A stretch of 64,000 nucleotides of DNA from Acinetobacter sp. ANC 4805 (GCF_022549495.1 NZ_JAKZGD010000003.1:124001-188000), one strand, 5' to 3'. Shown: positions 9,363 through 18,362, counted from the first letter of the stretch. Numbers and translations: made by a program. The notes: generated from the letters alone by a model not told the origin.

Positions 9363-10556
9363 ATGCAAGATCAGGTACTACGTCGTATCTTTATCCTCGC
9401 TGGACTCGCATTATTACTCTGGGTGTTATATCTATTAAAACCAGTTGTATTACCATTTGTCGGTGCATTTTTTATTGCTTATCTCTTTAGCCCACTCGTA
9501 GATGTCCTTGTAAAAATTAAACTACCTCGTTGGTTGGCGATCAGTCTAGTATTTGTTGGGATTGGCGTCACGTTAACTGTTGTTTTATGGTTTCTTGTTC
9601 CATTGGTCTGGAAGCAGTTAATTTATGCACGAGATAGCATTCCTGCGGGTATCCATTGGGTAAATGGAACATTTTTGCCTTGGGTCTCCCATACTTTTAA
9701 TGTTGTCCCAATGGAACTGGATACCGAGCAGATTTCCAAAGCGATCATGGAGTATATCCAAACGAATTACAGTGCGGATAGCATTCAAGTCATGGCTTTA
9801 CGCTTAGCACAATCAGGTTTGAATTTTATCCAGTTGGGTGGTGTTTTTATCCTAATCCCTATCATTTCATTCTATTTCTTACTTGATTGGGAGCGAATGC
9901 TCCAAAGTTTTCGCCGTTTGATCCCTCGTCCGCATGAAGCATCAACCTTAGTCATTGTCCGCGAATGTCACAGTGTATTAGGTGCTTTTGTCAAAGGGCA
10001 ATTCCTTGTGATGTTATTATTAGGCATTGTTTATGCGGTTGGTTTGCAACTGATTGGCTTGGAAGTTGGTTTAATTATTGGAATGATTGCAGGTTTGGCA
10101 AGTATCATCCCATATCTAGGATTTGGTGTTGGTATTATCGCCGCAGTTATCGCTTCATTATTTCAGTTTGGACTTGATTGGATGCAATTACTACTCGTTG
10201 GTATTGTGTTTATGATCGGGCAAATGATAGAAGGATATATCTTACAGCCGTTCTTACTTGGCGACAAAATTGGTTTATCTCCTGTTGCTGTGGTATTTGC
10301 TGTGTTGGCAGGTGCGCAACTCGGTGGTTTTCTGGGAATGTTGATTGCCTTACCTGTAGCGGCTGTGATTGTGGTGTTGCTCAAACATGCACGAGACCAT
10401 TATGAAAAGAGTAGATTGTATGGATTACCAATCGAAGTCGTTGTTGTACAAGGTGAGACACAGCATATGCAGAGCAGAGCAGAGCGGGCTGAACTTGATA
10501 TTGAAATCAAAAACTCGCAAGATACAGAGACTTCAAATTCGAATGACTTAAAGTAA
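9363..10556 (+). CDS. AI-2E/PerM family membrane transporter
   Basis: A 397-residue polytopic inner-membrane protein of the AI-2E transporter (PerM/YdiK/TqsA) superfamily. There are paired helices at residues 10-45 and 60-85, a soluble stretch about 90-140, then five or so helices from 150 to 345. The family-typical GLASIIPYLGFGVGII falls near 240 and EGYILQPFLLGDKIGLSPVAV near 290. The C-terminal 50 residues are charged and cytoplasmic. It lies 20 bp before hda, an arrangement I recall from many gammaproteobacteria. Substrate is unknown; the family name does not prove AI-2 transport. Confidence 0.85.
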   Translation: MQDQVLRRIFILAGLALLLWVLYLLKPVVLPFVGAFFIAYLFSPLVDVLVKIKLPRWLAISLVFVGIGVTLTVVLWFLVPLVWKQLIYARDSIPAGIHWVNGTFLPWVSHTFNVVPMELDTEQISKAIMEYIQTNYSADSIQVMALRLAQSGLNFIQLGGVFILIPIISFYFLLDWERMLQSFRRLIPRPHEASTLVIVRECHSVLGAFVKGQFLVMLLLGIVYAVGLQLIGLEVGLIIGMIAGLASIIPYLGFGVGIIAAVIASLFQFGLDWMQLLLVGIVFMIGQMIEGYILQPFLLGDKIGLSPVAVVFAVLAGAQLGGFLGMLIALPVAAVIVVLLKHARDHYEKSRLYGLPIEVVVVQGETQHMQSRAERAELDIEIKNSQDTETSNSNDLK

Positions 10557-10576
10557 TTGAGGAAAACATTACCTAT

Positions 10577-11272
10577 ATGCGTCAACTACAATTAGACATT
10601 GAACCTCAATTGGATGCTCGAATTAGTGATTTTTCGGGACCAGGTTGGGGACCTGTCGTTGATGCAATTCGACAACTACATACTGGCTTAGTGAATCGGT
10701 TTTATGTGTATGGTGGTGCTGGAACTGGTAAAAGCCATTTACTCACTGCAATTTGCGATTCATATCTGGAATTAGGTCGCCCCGCAATTAAAGTTTCATT
10801 ATTAGAATTATTGGATGCGCCTATTGAGGCAATTACTTCACTCGAATTTTATGATTTGGTCGCTTTAGATGATATAGATGCGATTAGTGGTGTACCTCAT
10901 TGGCAAAAAGCTGTTTTTCATTTGATGAATAATCATGAGGGGCAGTTGGTATTCTCTTCTCGTGTAGCACCCATAGAATTAAAATTAGAATTACCAGATT
11001 TACAGTCTAGATTGACGCAAGCAGTGAGTGTGAAAGTTCCAAATGGTAGTTCATATACAGATCGACAAGCGTTGCTTCAATCTGTTATGACTCGACGGGG
11101 AATTCACTTTGATCAACAAATTGTTGATTACTTATTAAACAATGGGCCACATCAGGCTTCTGTTTTATTACAAACACTTGCTCAGCTTGAAAAAATGTTA
11201 AAAGGTGAGAAAACCAAGCTCTCAAATACAACATTGAAGCAAATTTATGCATTGATTGATGAATATCGCTAA
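10577..11272 (+). CDS. hda: Hda, regulatory inactivator of DnaA
   Basis: Cytoplasmic AAA+ protein that, bound to the DNA-loaded beta clamp, stimulates hydrolysis of DnaA-ATP after initiation. The 231-residue product begins MRQLQLDIEP, matching the clamp-binding QL-x-L-x type motif. A DnaA-like Walker A, GGAGTGKSHLLTA, falls near residue 48, and Walker B LVALDDIDAI near 95. It lacks the DnaA domain IV helix-turn-helix, as expected. It sits 20 bp after the perM-like gene, probably in the same transcript. Confidence 0.92.
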   Translation: MRQLQLDIEPQLDARISDFSGPGWGPVVDAIRQLHTGLVNRFYVYGGAGTGKSHLLTAICDSYLELGRPAIKVSLLELLDAPIEAITSLEFYDLVALDDIDAISGVPHWQKAVFHLMNNHEGQLVFSSRVAPIELKLELPDLQSRLTQAVSVKVPNGSSYTDRQALLQSVMTRRGIHFDQQIVDYLLNNGPHQASVLLQTLAQLEKMLKGEKTKLSNTTLKQIYALIDEYR

Positions 11273-11388
11273 TCGCATAAAATTTCTTGAGTAATTTTGA
11301 CAGCTATGACAAAGTACGCACAAAGGAATGTGGTTGCAAATTTAAGGTTTGCAATACTAAGAAAAATGAAAAATAGAAGGAGAATGGT

Positions 11389-13236
11389 ATGCTCAAACGG
11401 ACGCTTGCCTGCACTTTATTTGCGATTACTGGACATGTATATTCCGCGGATATTCAAGTTACAACATTAGTTGATGAAGACAAAGATGATACCGTTTGTT
11501 CATTACGTGAAGCCGTAACATTCTTAAATAATCGTACTCAGAAAGAATATGAGAATGGTTATCATGGTTGTGGTGATAAAGACGCCTCACCCATTATTAT
11601 TTTACAGCGTGATAAAGAATATACGCTCAATAGTGCAATCCAAATTAAAGCAGCAATTACACTTAATACTGCTGTTAGTACAGATTTCAATGATAGTAAA
11701 AAAGGTTTAAATAACGCAACGATAAAAATGTTGGGTTCAGAAAGCTTGTTTATTGTAGATGATAATAATGTAGAAAAAGATCCATTATTGGTGAATTTTA
11801 ATGAACTGAATTTAAAAGGTTCATCCCAAAAAGTGGTGGAAGGTGGATTAATTCTCAATCGTGAGATATTAACAATTAAATATTCACGTTTAACCAATGG
11901 TAATGCGACTTTAGGTGGGGCGATTTATAATAAAGGTTTGTTGTCGGATAAAAAAACTGCAGGCGTGGTTAGTATAAATAATACCATCTTTGAGGGAAAT
12001 AAAGCAGATCAGGGGGCTGTCATTTATAGTGAAATTCCTCGTTATTCTATTACTCAGTCAGTGATACGTAATAATGAAGTAAAAACAAATGGTTCAATCT
12101 TATATGTTCAAACTGCTTATAGTGATAATGCAATTTCTAATGCATTAACCACAGGGCTTTTTGGGATGCGAAATGTAACTGTTTTTAATAATAAAGGTGG
12201 TTATGTCGCAAATATTCGTGGTGGAATGGTTCTTAATAATATCACCATGATTTACAATGATGCTGGATTGTATTTGCAAGCTCCAAAGTGGATTGTAACA
12301 GCTGCAACGGATACAACAGTCGCTAAATTAGACGATAGTGCATATATTTCTAATAGTATTATTGCTAAAAATAATAAAAATTGTGTCGCTGACAGTAGTG
12401 ATTCGACTGTTATTCAAAGTAATCTAACTGAGTTGGAGTGTGATCGTAATGCTCCAGTTGGTCGCCCTAATTTTCTATTGAATACCGATTTACTTGCAGG
12501 TGGCCAACTTGAAGGGGATTGTGATTTACCACAAGATAAAGGCTTATTGTGTCCTTATGCGACCCCAAAAGATCAAATGTTGGGTTTCTTCCAACCAAGA
12601 TTATTAACTACTTATAATTCATTGTCTGAGTCCTTAATTATTAATAAAGGACGCATTTTTAGTGATGGTACGACGACAGGGTTGATCAGTTGTGAAAGCT
12701 CAGATCAAAGAGGTAAGAGTCGAAGTATTTATGGTGAGTTATGTGATTTAGGAGCGATTGAACTCGTTGTCAACCGTAATGATGTTCAAATTGCAGGTCA
12801 AGATATTTTATATGGGCAGACTGCAAAATTTAGTATTGCAGACAGTTTGTTAGATGGTGAATTAGTTGCTCCAGAAGCATGTAAAGCAATATTTAAACGA
12901 GATACTGATGCGAATGGGCTTCCTTGGCAACCAGGTTGTCTTGAGGTTGAACAAACTGAAACAAAGTCCAAGGGTAAATTGACGCTCGATTCAAAAGGTA
13001 ATGTTGTTTACGTTCCAAATGGTAATTGGCATGGTGCAGATAAATTTAACATACGTGTTATGACTTCAATTACTCGATTGAATGACCCTTCGAATTATTA
13101 TATTGATATTCCTACGACAATCGTGCAAGACCCACCTAATAATTTTCAAAGCAGAACAGTGAACGTTGGTAGTATGGATTTTGGATGGATTCTAATAATA
13201 TTCGGTTTGATTGGATTCAGACGTTTTAAATCATAA
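11389..13236 (+). CDS. CSLREA-domain secreted beta-helix protein with atypical C-terminal sorting tail
   Basis: A 615-residue exported protein. A signal peptide covers about residues 1-19, ending VYSA before DIQV. The CSLREA domain (DDTVCSLREAV) lies near 32-42, with cysteines likely paired to those at about 60. Repetitive Asn/Gly-rich turns such as GGAIYNKG and NNTIFEGN between about 100 and 330 suggest a right-handed beta-helix. A beta-sandwich-like region follows, then the tail MDFGWILIIFGLIGFRRFKS: one hydrophobic helix plus an Arg/Lys cluster. It resembles GlyGly-CTERM tails but lacks the Gly-Gly pair. SD AGGAG precedes the ATG. It is co-transcribed with its larger paralogue 18 bp downstream. 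Acinetobacter rhombotarget proteins are the closest family I recall; function is unknown. Confidence 0.8.
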   Translation: MLKRTLACTLFAITGHVYSADIQVTTLVDEDKDDTVCSLREAVTFLNNRTQKEYENGYHGCGDKDASPIIILQRDKEYTLNSAIQIKAAITLNTAVSTDFNDSKKGLNNATIKMLGSESLFIVDDNNVEKDPLLVNFNELNLKGSSQKVVEGGLILNREILTIKYSRLTNGNATLGGAIYNKGLLSDKKTAGVVSINNTIFEGNKADQGAVIYSEIPRYSITQSVIRNNEVKTNGSILYVQTAYSDNAISNALTTGLFGMRNVTVFNNKGGYVANIRGGMVLNNITMIYNDAGLYLQAPKWIVTAATDTTVAKLDDSAYISNSIIAKNNKNCVADSSDSTVIQSNLTELECDRNAPVGRPNFLLNTDLLAGGQLEGDCDLPQDKGLLCPYATPKDQMLGFFQPRLLTTYNSLSESLIINKGRIFSDGTTTGLISCESSDQRGKSRSIYGELCDLGAIELVVNRNDVQIAGQDILYGQTAKFSIADSLLDGELVAPEACKAIFKRDTDANGLPWQPGCLEVEQTETKSKGKLTLDSKGNVVYVPNGNWHGADKFNIRVMTSITRLNDPSNYYIDIPTTIVQDPPNNFQSRTVNVGSMDFGWILIIFGLIGFRRFKS

Positions 13237-13254
13237 TCAAGGATGATGAATGAG

Positions 13255-15729
13255 ATGAAAAATTATAAAAAAACGCTGTTGGCGGTGATGATTGTTTCTG
13301 CTATGCCTTTATTGGCAGCAACGAGTAGTTCGGCACCCATTAAAGTCACAACTTTTGCTGATGAGAATAAAGATGATTCGCTTTGTTCCTTAAGAGAAGC
13401 ACTAGCTGTTGCAAAAACTCGTGTATCTGCTCATGGCTGTGTGGTTGCGGATATTTATTCTAATGTTCAGAATATCCAGCTTGAAGCAGGAACGTATACT
13501 TTAAAGAACGAGCTTGTTCCAGAATCTGAAGTGAGTATTTGGGGGGCTGCACCAGCAGATTGGGACAAAGAAAATGTTTTAGTAAATGATGTTGCTAATC
13601 AATATCCTGCACAAGTTGAGTTAAAGAGTATAATTAAAGCTGGAAACTCACGTATTTTTAATACGATTTCAGGTAACAACCCTCTAACACTAAGTAATAT
13701 AATCCTTACCGATGGTGTTGCGCCTAACCAAGAGAATGGTGGGGCAATTTATGCTGGTGCCAATGTAACCTTGCAAAGTACACAAGTTTTAAATTCTAAG
13801 GCAAGTACTGGTGCAGGAGGCGCAATTTATTTAGCTGGACTTTCTGCCTCAGTTACGGTCTCTAAAAGTATATTTCAAGGTAATGATGCTTTAACTGGAA
13901 GTATTGTTGCAATGGGCTGCTTTAATGATGCGGAATATTCAAAGCGGAATATTAGTTTTACATCAAGTAGTTTGGTCAAAAATGGATCTGAAAATTCATT
14001 AAGTATGTTGGAGTTTTGTGGCTTACCTACAGCTACATTAGAAGCGAATACAATTGCCAAAAATATCGCTAATTCTACTAAAGGTAATTTAATAAAATTT
14101 TCAGGGGATACGAAAGCAGGTACAGAGAATCAGAATAAGTCCAGTATTCTAAGTGATAGTAGTATCTTATCCTTAAAAAGCAATACGATTGTTGAAAATA
14201 AGGCATATACAACTTTTTTATATGATAAGCTCGGGGCAAAATATCTCGATTTTAATGTACTTGCTTATAATCAAGGGGGTTATTCTTGTCGTTATTTACT
14301 AGGTGATGTTTCAAAGCAAGAAAAAACTGGAATAAGTGTTTTTTATAATGCATTTTCACGAACAAGTAATGCTAAGTGTGATTTACCTGATGAATCATTT
14401 AAAGACAATACGACTAATGTTGATCTAACAAATATTCCTATGAGTGCAGTATTGAGTGGGATGATAGAACCTTCTCAATATACTGCATTTCTACCTTTGT
14501 ATTATCCTAAGGTTGTTAGTGGTACAGGCTCTACTGATTTAGTCAATGTAAGCGTTGCTAATGTAACAGGTTGTAGTGATTATGATCAAAGAGGGCTAGC
14601 TCGTCTTGCAGATAGAGCTTTATTTTATCAACCAGATGCAAAAAATACGTGTGACATAGGCTCTGTTGAACTCATGCATTTAACTGCGGGGGATATCAAT
14701 AGTATTTCTAATGCATCTCTAAGTACTTTAATTAATGAGTATAAAGGCCAATATGATTATTTTGATAATTTGGTGAAAAATCCAAATGATCAGAAATATC
14801 TTACGTATTATAAATATCGTTTAGGGCAATATAAAACACTAGTTGATTATTTCAATAAGAAAGAAAATCTAAAGTATCGTGCCATTTATGTTGATTTAAA
14901 ATCACTTAAATTGCCATTGCCTCATGAAGTTGAATTACCTGATGGAAATCACCGTTTAGACTTTTTCAATTCAGATCTATACACGATTAAAGTGGATACC
15001 ATAGGTGTTGGTATATTAAATGAAGCTGTTAATCAGGTTAGAGATGATGAAAATTTAGTCTGTAGTTGGGCACCTGAAATACAGCAAATTGTTGTTTATC
15101 GAAAAGATGATGCTGTTACACAGGATGGTGAGCAAGCTTTATGTAAATATACGATTACTTATAATGCTAACTCTACGGTTAAAACTGTTGGGTTAATTAA
15201 AGCTTCATTTCTAAATCAAGCACCTGAGGCTAAAGGTACTTCAGTGACATTGAAGTACCAACAGAAAGAGAAGGTGACGTTAAATTTACTAGCGTTGGCG
15301 AGTGATGCTGGAGATACGGGGCCGGGTGGGAAGGGACCAGAAACTAAACCAAATAAATCTGACTTTTGGATAAATGAGGATGGTGTTGAATTACCAATTC
15401 GTTTGTCAAATGTTCCGACCAAGAATCTAGTTATTACAGCAGATCGTCAAGGTAAGTGTCCTGCACCAGATCAGAAAGAAACGTGTTACGGTGGGAATAT
15501 TTATATTCAAGAAGCGAATAGCTTCAACCCGTTTAACTTTTCTTTTAATTATCAAGTTTATGATAATGACTCGACACCTAAAATTTCCAACTCAGCAACA
15601 GTGAATGTGATTAGCACTGCGACGACAGTTGATGATACTCGACCTGCGACGAGTGGCGGTGGTAGTACTGGCGTTTTCTCTATATTGGGTTTAATTGGCT
15701 TGTTAGCATATCGTCGTTTTAGAAAATAA
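13255..15729 (+). CDS. CSLREA-domain secreted protein with GlyGly-CTERM sorting signal (rhombotarget-like)
   Basis: An exported protein of about 824 residues. The signal peptide KNYKKTLLAVMIVSAMPLLA is followed by a CSLREA domain (DDSLCSLREAL) near residue 45. Beta-helix-like stretches with GGAIYAG and GGAIYLAG fall near 165-190. The C terminus reads SGGGSTGVFSILGLIGLLAY plus Arg/Lys: a Gly-rich spacer, one helix and a basic end. This matches the GlyGly-CTERM signal processed by rhombosortase in type II secretion bacteria. I prefer the ATG at 13255, about 11 bases after AAGGA; ATGs at 13243 and 13246 are too close to that SD. No rhombosortase gene is in the window. Role is unknown, probably surface-released. 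Confidence 0.82.
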   Translation: MKNYKKTLLAVMIVSAMPLLAATSSSAPIKVTTFADENKDDSLCSLREALAVAKTRVSAHGCVVADIYSNVQNIQLEAGTYTLKNELVPESEVSIWGAAPADWDKENVLVNDVANQYPAQVELKSIIKAGNSRIFNTISGNNPLTLSNIILTDGVAPNQENGGAIYAGANVTLQSTQVLNSKASTGAGGAIYLAGLSASVTVSKSIFQGNDALTGSIVAMGCFNDAEYSKRNISFTSSSLVKNGSENSLSMLEFCGLPTATLEANTIAKNIANSTKGNLIKFSGDTKAGTENQNKSSILSDSSILSLKSNTIVENKAYTTFLYDKLGAKYLDFNVLAYNQGGYSCRYLLGDVSKQEKTGISVFYNAFSRTSNAKCDLPDESFKDNTTNVDLTNIPMSAVLSGMIEPSQYTAFLPLYYPKVVSGTGSTDLVNVSVANVTGCSDYDQRGLARLADRALFYQPDAKNTCDIGSVELMHLTAGDINSISNASLSTLINEYKGQYDYFDNLVKNPNDQKYLTYYKYRLGQYKTLVDYFNKKENLKYRAIYVDLKSLKLPLPHEVELPDGNHRLDFFNSDLYTIKVDTIGVGILNEAVNQVRDDENLVCSWAPEIQQIVVYRKDDAVTQDGEQALCKYTITYNANSTVKTVGLIKASFLNQAPEAKGTSVTLKYQQKEKVTLNLLALASDAGDTGPGGKGPETKPNKSDFWINEDGVELPIRLSNVPTKNLVITADRQGKCPAPDQKETCYGGNIYIQEANSFNPFNFSFNYQVYDNDSTPKISNSATVNVISTATTVDDTRPATSGGGSTGVFSILGLIGLLAYRRFRK

Positions 15730-15738
15730 CGATTAAAA

Positions 15739-15771
15739 TAAAAATAGCGCCTTATGGCGCTATTTTTATTT
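15739..15771. terminator. Bidirectional terminator between the CSLREA pair and the sigma-factor module
   Basis: A perfect stem AAATAGCGCC/GGCGCTATTT with loop TTAT, flanked by A-rich and T-rich tracts, lies in the convergent gap and can serve both strands. Confidence 0.85.
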
Positions 15772-15815
15772 TAGAATCTAAGAATTTATAAAGATAAATT
15801 TAAGCAATCGAGCTT

Positions 15816-16205
15816 TTAATGTTCCAAGTATTTGCTTAAATATTCTTCTCGAATGTTGACTTTCTCTTCTGTACTGGCATTTAGCATCCGTTTACGTAAG
15901 CTATTACGCTCTTGAGTGCTCATTTTTTGCCAAACATCACGCATTTTTTGTTTTTCATCTTCAGGAAGCTGAGTAAACCATTCCATTCGTTGTTGTAGCT
16001 GAGAACTTTGGTCTGTTGGAATTTCTTTTAGGCTTTGATAACGTTTAATGAGAACACGTTGCTCTTCTGGAGATAAGTTATCCCATGCTTCTTGTGTTGT
16101 CGGTTTATTCGGTTTTGAGAATACCCAAAAACGTTCTGAACCAGCAAAACTTGTTTGCAATAAGCCTAATGTACACACGACAAGGGCTAATCTTTTAGCT
16201 GCCAT
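15816..16205 (-). CDS. DUF3106-type exported protein
   Basis: A 129-residue exported protein, with signal peptide MAAKRLALVVCTLGLLQTSF ending near FAG. The mature part is highly charged and helical. It contains repeated W-x-x-L/M-S/P-x-E-E motifs (WDNLSPEEQRVL, WFTQLPEDEKQKM, WQKMSTQERNSL) typical of DUF3106. The ATG at 16205 is chosen over a GTG at 16223 because it gives a clean signal peptide. It overlaps the upstream gene by 11 bp, so it is coupled to the membrane protein and sigma-factor genes. The repeats recall periplasmic stress sensors such as CpxP/Spy in layout only. Function is unknown; periplasmic sensing is an inference. Confidence 0.75.
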   Translation of the reverse strand: MAAKRLALVVCTLGLLQTSFAGSERFWVFSKPNKPTTQEAWDNLSPEEQRVLIKRYQSLKEIPTDQSSQLQQRMEWFTQLPEDEKQKMRDVWQKMSTQERNSLRKRMLNASTEEKVNIREEYLSKYLEH

Positions 16206-16518
16206 GTTGCACTTTATCCTCACCGAGTACCATTAACATTTCCATATCTTCAACCATTTGTGGTGAGAGTTTTGGATTCACAATAACTTGATTTTGTTGT
16301 TTATCAGTCAATTGTAAAGAACTTGGTAATACAACAATCCCCATAAGGGCTGCTGCTAAGGCAAAACCTCCCATTTTCCAGAGACTGTAATACGATGTTT
16401 GTTTGTTTTGTACAGTATCTAGAACATGATTCATCACTAACATCTTATTGTGATGTTGTTCTTTTGCAAGTTGATCGAGCTTGGAAGTCACTGATTTAGT
16501 GAACTCATCTTTATTCAT
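16195..16518 (-). CDS. Small single-span membrane protein, candidate anti-sigma factor
   Basis: A 107-residue protein with a charged N-terminal cytoplasmic part (residues 1-45, with helix-forming KLDQLAKEQHHNKM). One membrane span (GGFALAAALMGIVVLPSSL) falls near 50-68, followed by a 40-residue outside tail with DMEMLMVLGED. It overlaps the sigma-factor gene by 8 bp and the DUF3106 gene by 11 bp. Position and topology are those of an ECF anti-sigma factor, but no zinc-binding His-Cys-Cys motif is present. The assignment is by context only; I do not recognise the family by sequence. Confidence 0.65.
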   Translation of the reverse strand: MNKDEFTKSVTSKLDQLAKEQHHNKMLVMNHVLDTVQNKQTSYYSLWKMGGFALAAALMGIVVLPSSLQLTDKQQNQVIVNPKLSPQMVEDMEMLMVLGEDKVQHGS

Positions 16519-17143
16519 TTGATGACCCTCCCGTATGTGGATTTAAATGCTCTAAAGCAATTCTAAGCCCTTGGATTGCACGATGATAATGGGTTTTTAC
16601 ACTACCTTCACTGCAACTCATAACTTGAGCAGTGGTCATGGTATCAAAACCTTCCCAAGCTCTTAACATAAATGCTTGTTGTTGACGTACTGGTAATTGG
16701 TTGATGGCAGCCTGAATTTCATCCATTGTGACTTCTTGGTTTAGAAATTCGAATGGATTTGGCGTAGATTCATCTACGACATCAATAATTTCCTCATCAT
16801 CGTCTAAGCTAATTTTTTTGAATAATGAAAAAGGGGTCGCTCGACGTGCTTCTTTACGTCTCCAGTCCTGTAATTTGTTATTTAAAATCGTATAAAATAA
16901 TGGATACCATTCTTCAATACTTTTATCTGAATATGATTTATGCAATGAGATAAAGGCTTCTTGTACCAAATCCATTGCAATGCCTTGCTGTCCCTGTGTT
17001 GCACTTTCCATCATCACAAGCGCACGACCTGTCACGTCCTGCATAAAAAAACGCAGACGTTGTTCAACCGTACTACAATCAGTACCGTTTCCAGTTCGAG
17101 CCTGTTTCGGTGCTAAATCCATAGAGATGGAAAATCCTGTCAT
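16511..17143 (-). CDS. ECF-type RNA polymerase sigma-70 family factor
   Basis: An alternative sigma factor of 210 residues. Region 2 includes MDLVQEAFISLHKSY near residue 60 and NNKLQDWRRKEARR near 90. An acidic linker (DDDEEIIDVVDES) separates it from region 4, where AINQLPVRQQQAFMLRAWEG near 150 leads into the helix-turn-helix SEGSVKTHYHRAIQGL. A good SD (GGTGGGTATCC) precedes the ATG. It heads a three-gene overlapping operon with a candidate anti-sigma factor and a DUF3106 exported protein. The signal and target promoters are not shown by the sequence. Confidence 0.87.
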   Translation of the reverse strand: MTGFSISMDLAPKQARTGNGTDCSTVEQRLRFFMQDVTGRALVMMESATQGQQGIAMDLVQEAFISLHKSYSDKSIEEWYPLFYTILNNKLQDWRRKEARRATPFSLFKKISLDDDEEIIDVVDESTPNPFEFLNQEVTMDEIQAAINQLPVRQQQAFMLRAWEGFDTMTTAQVMSCSEGSVKTHYHRAIQGLRIALEHLNPHTGGSSNE

Positions 17144-17279
17144 GGATACCCACCATTATTTCAATTCATTAATTATATAACGTTGAAAATGGTGGATGCG
17201 TTGACAACTTAAGCAATTATTTTATGAGTGTAATGGATTTTTTCATTAAAAAAATCGTATTTAAAATAATTTAACGTTT

Positions 17280-18056
17280 TTATTGACGTTGGCGAACCAT
17301 TTCAAAAAAGCAAATTGAACCTGCAATCGCAACATTGAGAGACTCTTGTCCACCAGGTTGGGGGATAGCAACAGCTTGGGCATGTTCTAAAGCATAATCG
17401 CTCGCACCTTGTCCTTCATTGCCTAAAATCCAGACACATGTTTGTGTTAAATCTTTTGTGTATAAATTTGTAGACTGATGTGAGCTTGTAACAAACACAG
17501 GGATTTGAAATTTAGGAAGAATATCTGTTAATTGAAAGTTTTCAAAACAATGTAGGCTAAAGTGAGCGCCCATACCTGCTCTGAGAACTCGTGGTGACCA
17601 AAGTGAAGCAGAGCCTTGTGTACAGATTACCTGTTTAATATTGGCTGCGGCAGCCGAACGCAATAGCGTACCAACATTTCCAGGGTCTTGAACATTTTCT
17701 AAGATTAAAGTATCAGCCTTAAAATCAATTGTTAATGATGTTTTAGGGAGATCAACAATCGCTAAACAAGGTAGTGTTGTGCCTAAAGTACTCAAATCTT
17801 TATAGAGCACTTCACTAATCACAAATACATGACCTTGGTGCAATTCGATTACTTTTTGTAGATCAGCATGTTCTAGTGCTTGTTCTGTTGTAAATAAAGA
17901 AAAAAGTTTTTTCTGTTGTTGTAGCCATGCTAAACAGAGATGTGTGCCTTCTAGAACGGTTTGTTGATGTTTTTTTCGAGCGCTGTTGAGTTCAATTAAT
18001 CCACGCAAATGTTTAATTTTCGCATTGTCTTTTGATTCTAAAAAAATGACTGCCAT
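17280..18056 (-). CDS. SpoU/TrmH-family RNA 2'-O-methyltransferase
   Basis: A 258-residue SPOUT methyltransferase that uses S-adenosylmethionine to modify ribose 2'-OH groups in tRNA or rRNA. The N-terminal 100 residues form the SpoU substrate-binding domain (KIKHLRGLIELNSARKK...VLEGTH). The knot domain shows motif 1 ENVQDPGNVGTLLRSAAAAN near 140, motif 2 WILGNEGQG near 207 and motif 3 IPQPGGQESLNVAIAGSI near 230. RlmB is one possibility, but the exact RNA target cannot be set by eye. It is a single gene between AT-rich gaps. Confidence 0.85.
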   Translation of the reverse strand: MAVIFLESKDNAKIKHLRGLIELNSARKKHQQTVLEGTHLCLAWLQQQKKLFSLFTTEQALEHADLQKVIELHQGHVFVISEVLYKDLSTLGTTLPCLAIVDLPKTSLTIDFKADTLILENVQDPGNVGTLLRSAAAANIKQVICTQGSASLWSPRVLRAGMGAHFSLHCFENFQLTDILPKFQIPVFVTSSHQSTNLYTKDLTQTCVWILGNEGQGASDYALEHAQAVAIPQPGGQESLNVAIAGSICFFEMVRQRQ

Positions 18057-18220
18057 GAAAATATACTCAATAAAATAAGACTTTAACTAATGTGATGACG
18101 ATGAGGTGTTATGCCGAGTTCTCATCTTGTTTGATGGGGTACTGTGTCTGATATTTCAGTTGATATATTTCAACTTGATACGGGTTTTGCCTATTTTTCT
18201 GTTAGAGAAATTAAGCAAAA

Positions 18221-18247
18221 CTTGCGCTATGAATAACGTAGCGCAAG
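18221..18247. repeat. 9-bp perfect inverted repeat
   Basis: Arms CTTGCGCTA and TAGCGCAAG are separated by 9 nt downstream of fbp. No T-run follows on either strand. Confidence 0.6.
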
Positions 18248-18277
18248 ATCAGTAAAACCTAAATCATCTTTATTTTT

Positions 18278-18300
18278 ACCAAAGCCTGAGTTGCTTTGGT
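18278..18300. repeat. 8-bp perfect inverted repeat downstream of fbp
   Basis: Arms ACCAAAGC and GCTTTGGT flank a 7-nt loop, 63 bases past the fbp stop on the minus strand. It is a weak terminator candidate because the following bases are A-rich rather than T-rich. Confidence 0.5.
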
Positions 18301-18362
18301 TTACTCAAGTTGTGAGTAATGATGTTTCTAACGATTAAAACTTCAAAATAAATTTTAGCCGA

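Larger units (their letters stand above)
18057..18362. other. Intergenic region with two hairpins
   Basis: No gene is seen. It holds two perfect inverted repeats: CTTGCGCTA/TAGCGCAAG at 18221-18247 and ACCAAAGC/GCTTTGGT at 18278-18300. Neither is followed by a clean T-run. One or both may end or stabilise the fbp message. Confidence 0.5.
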
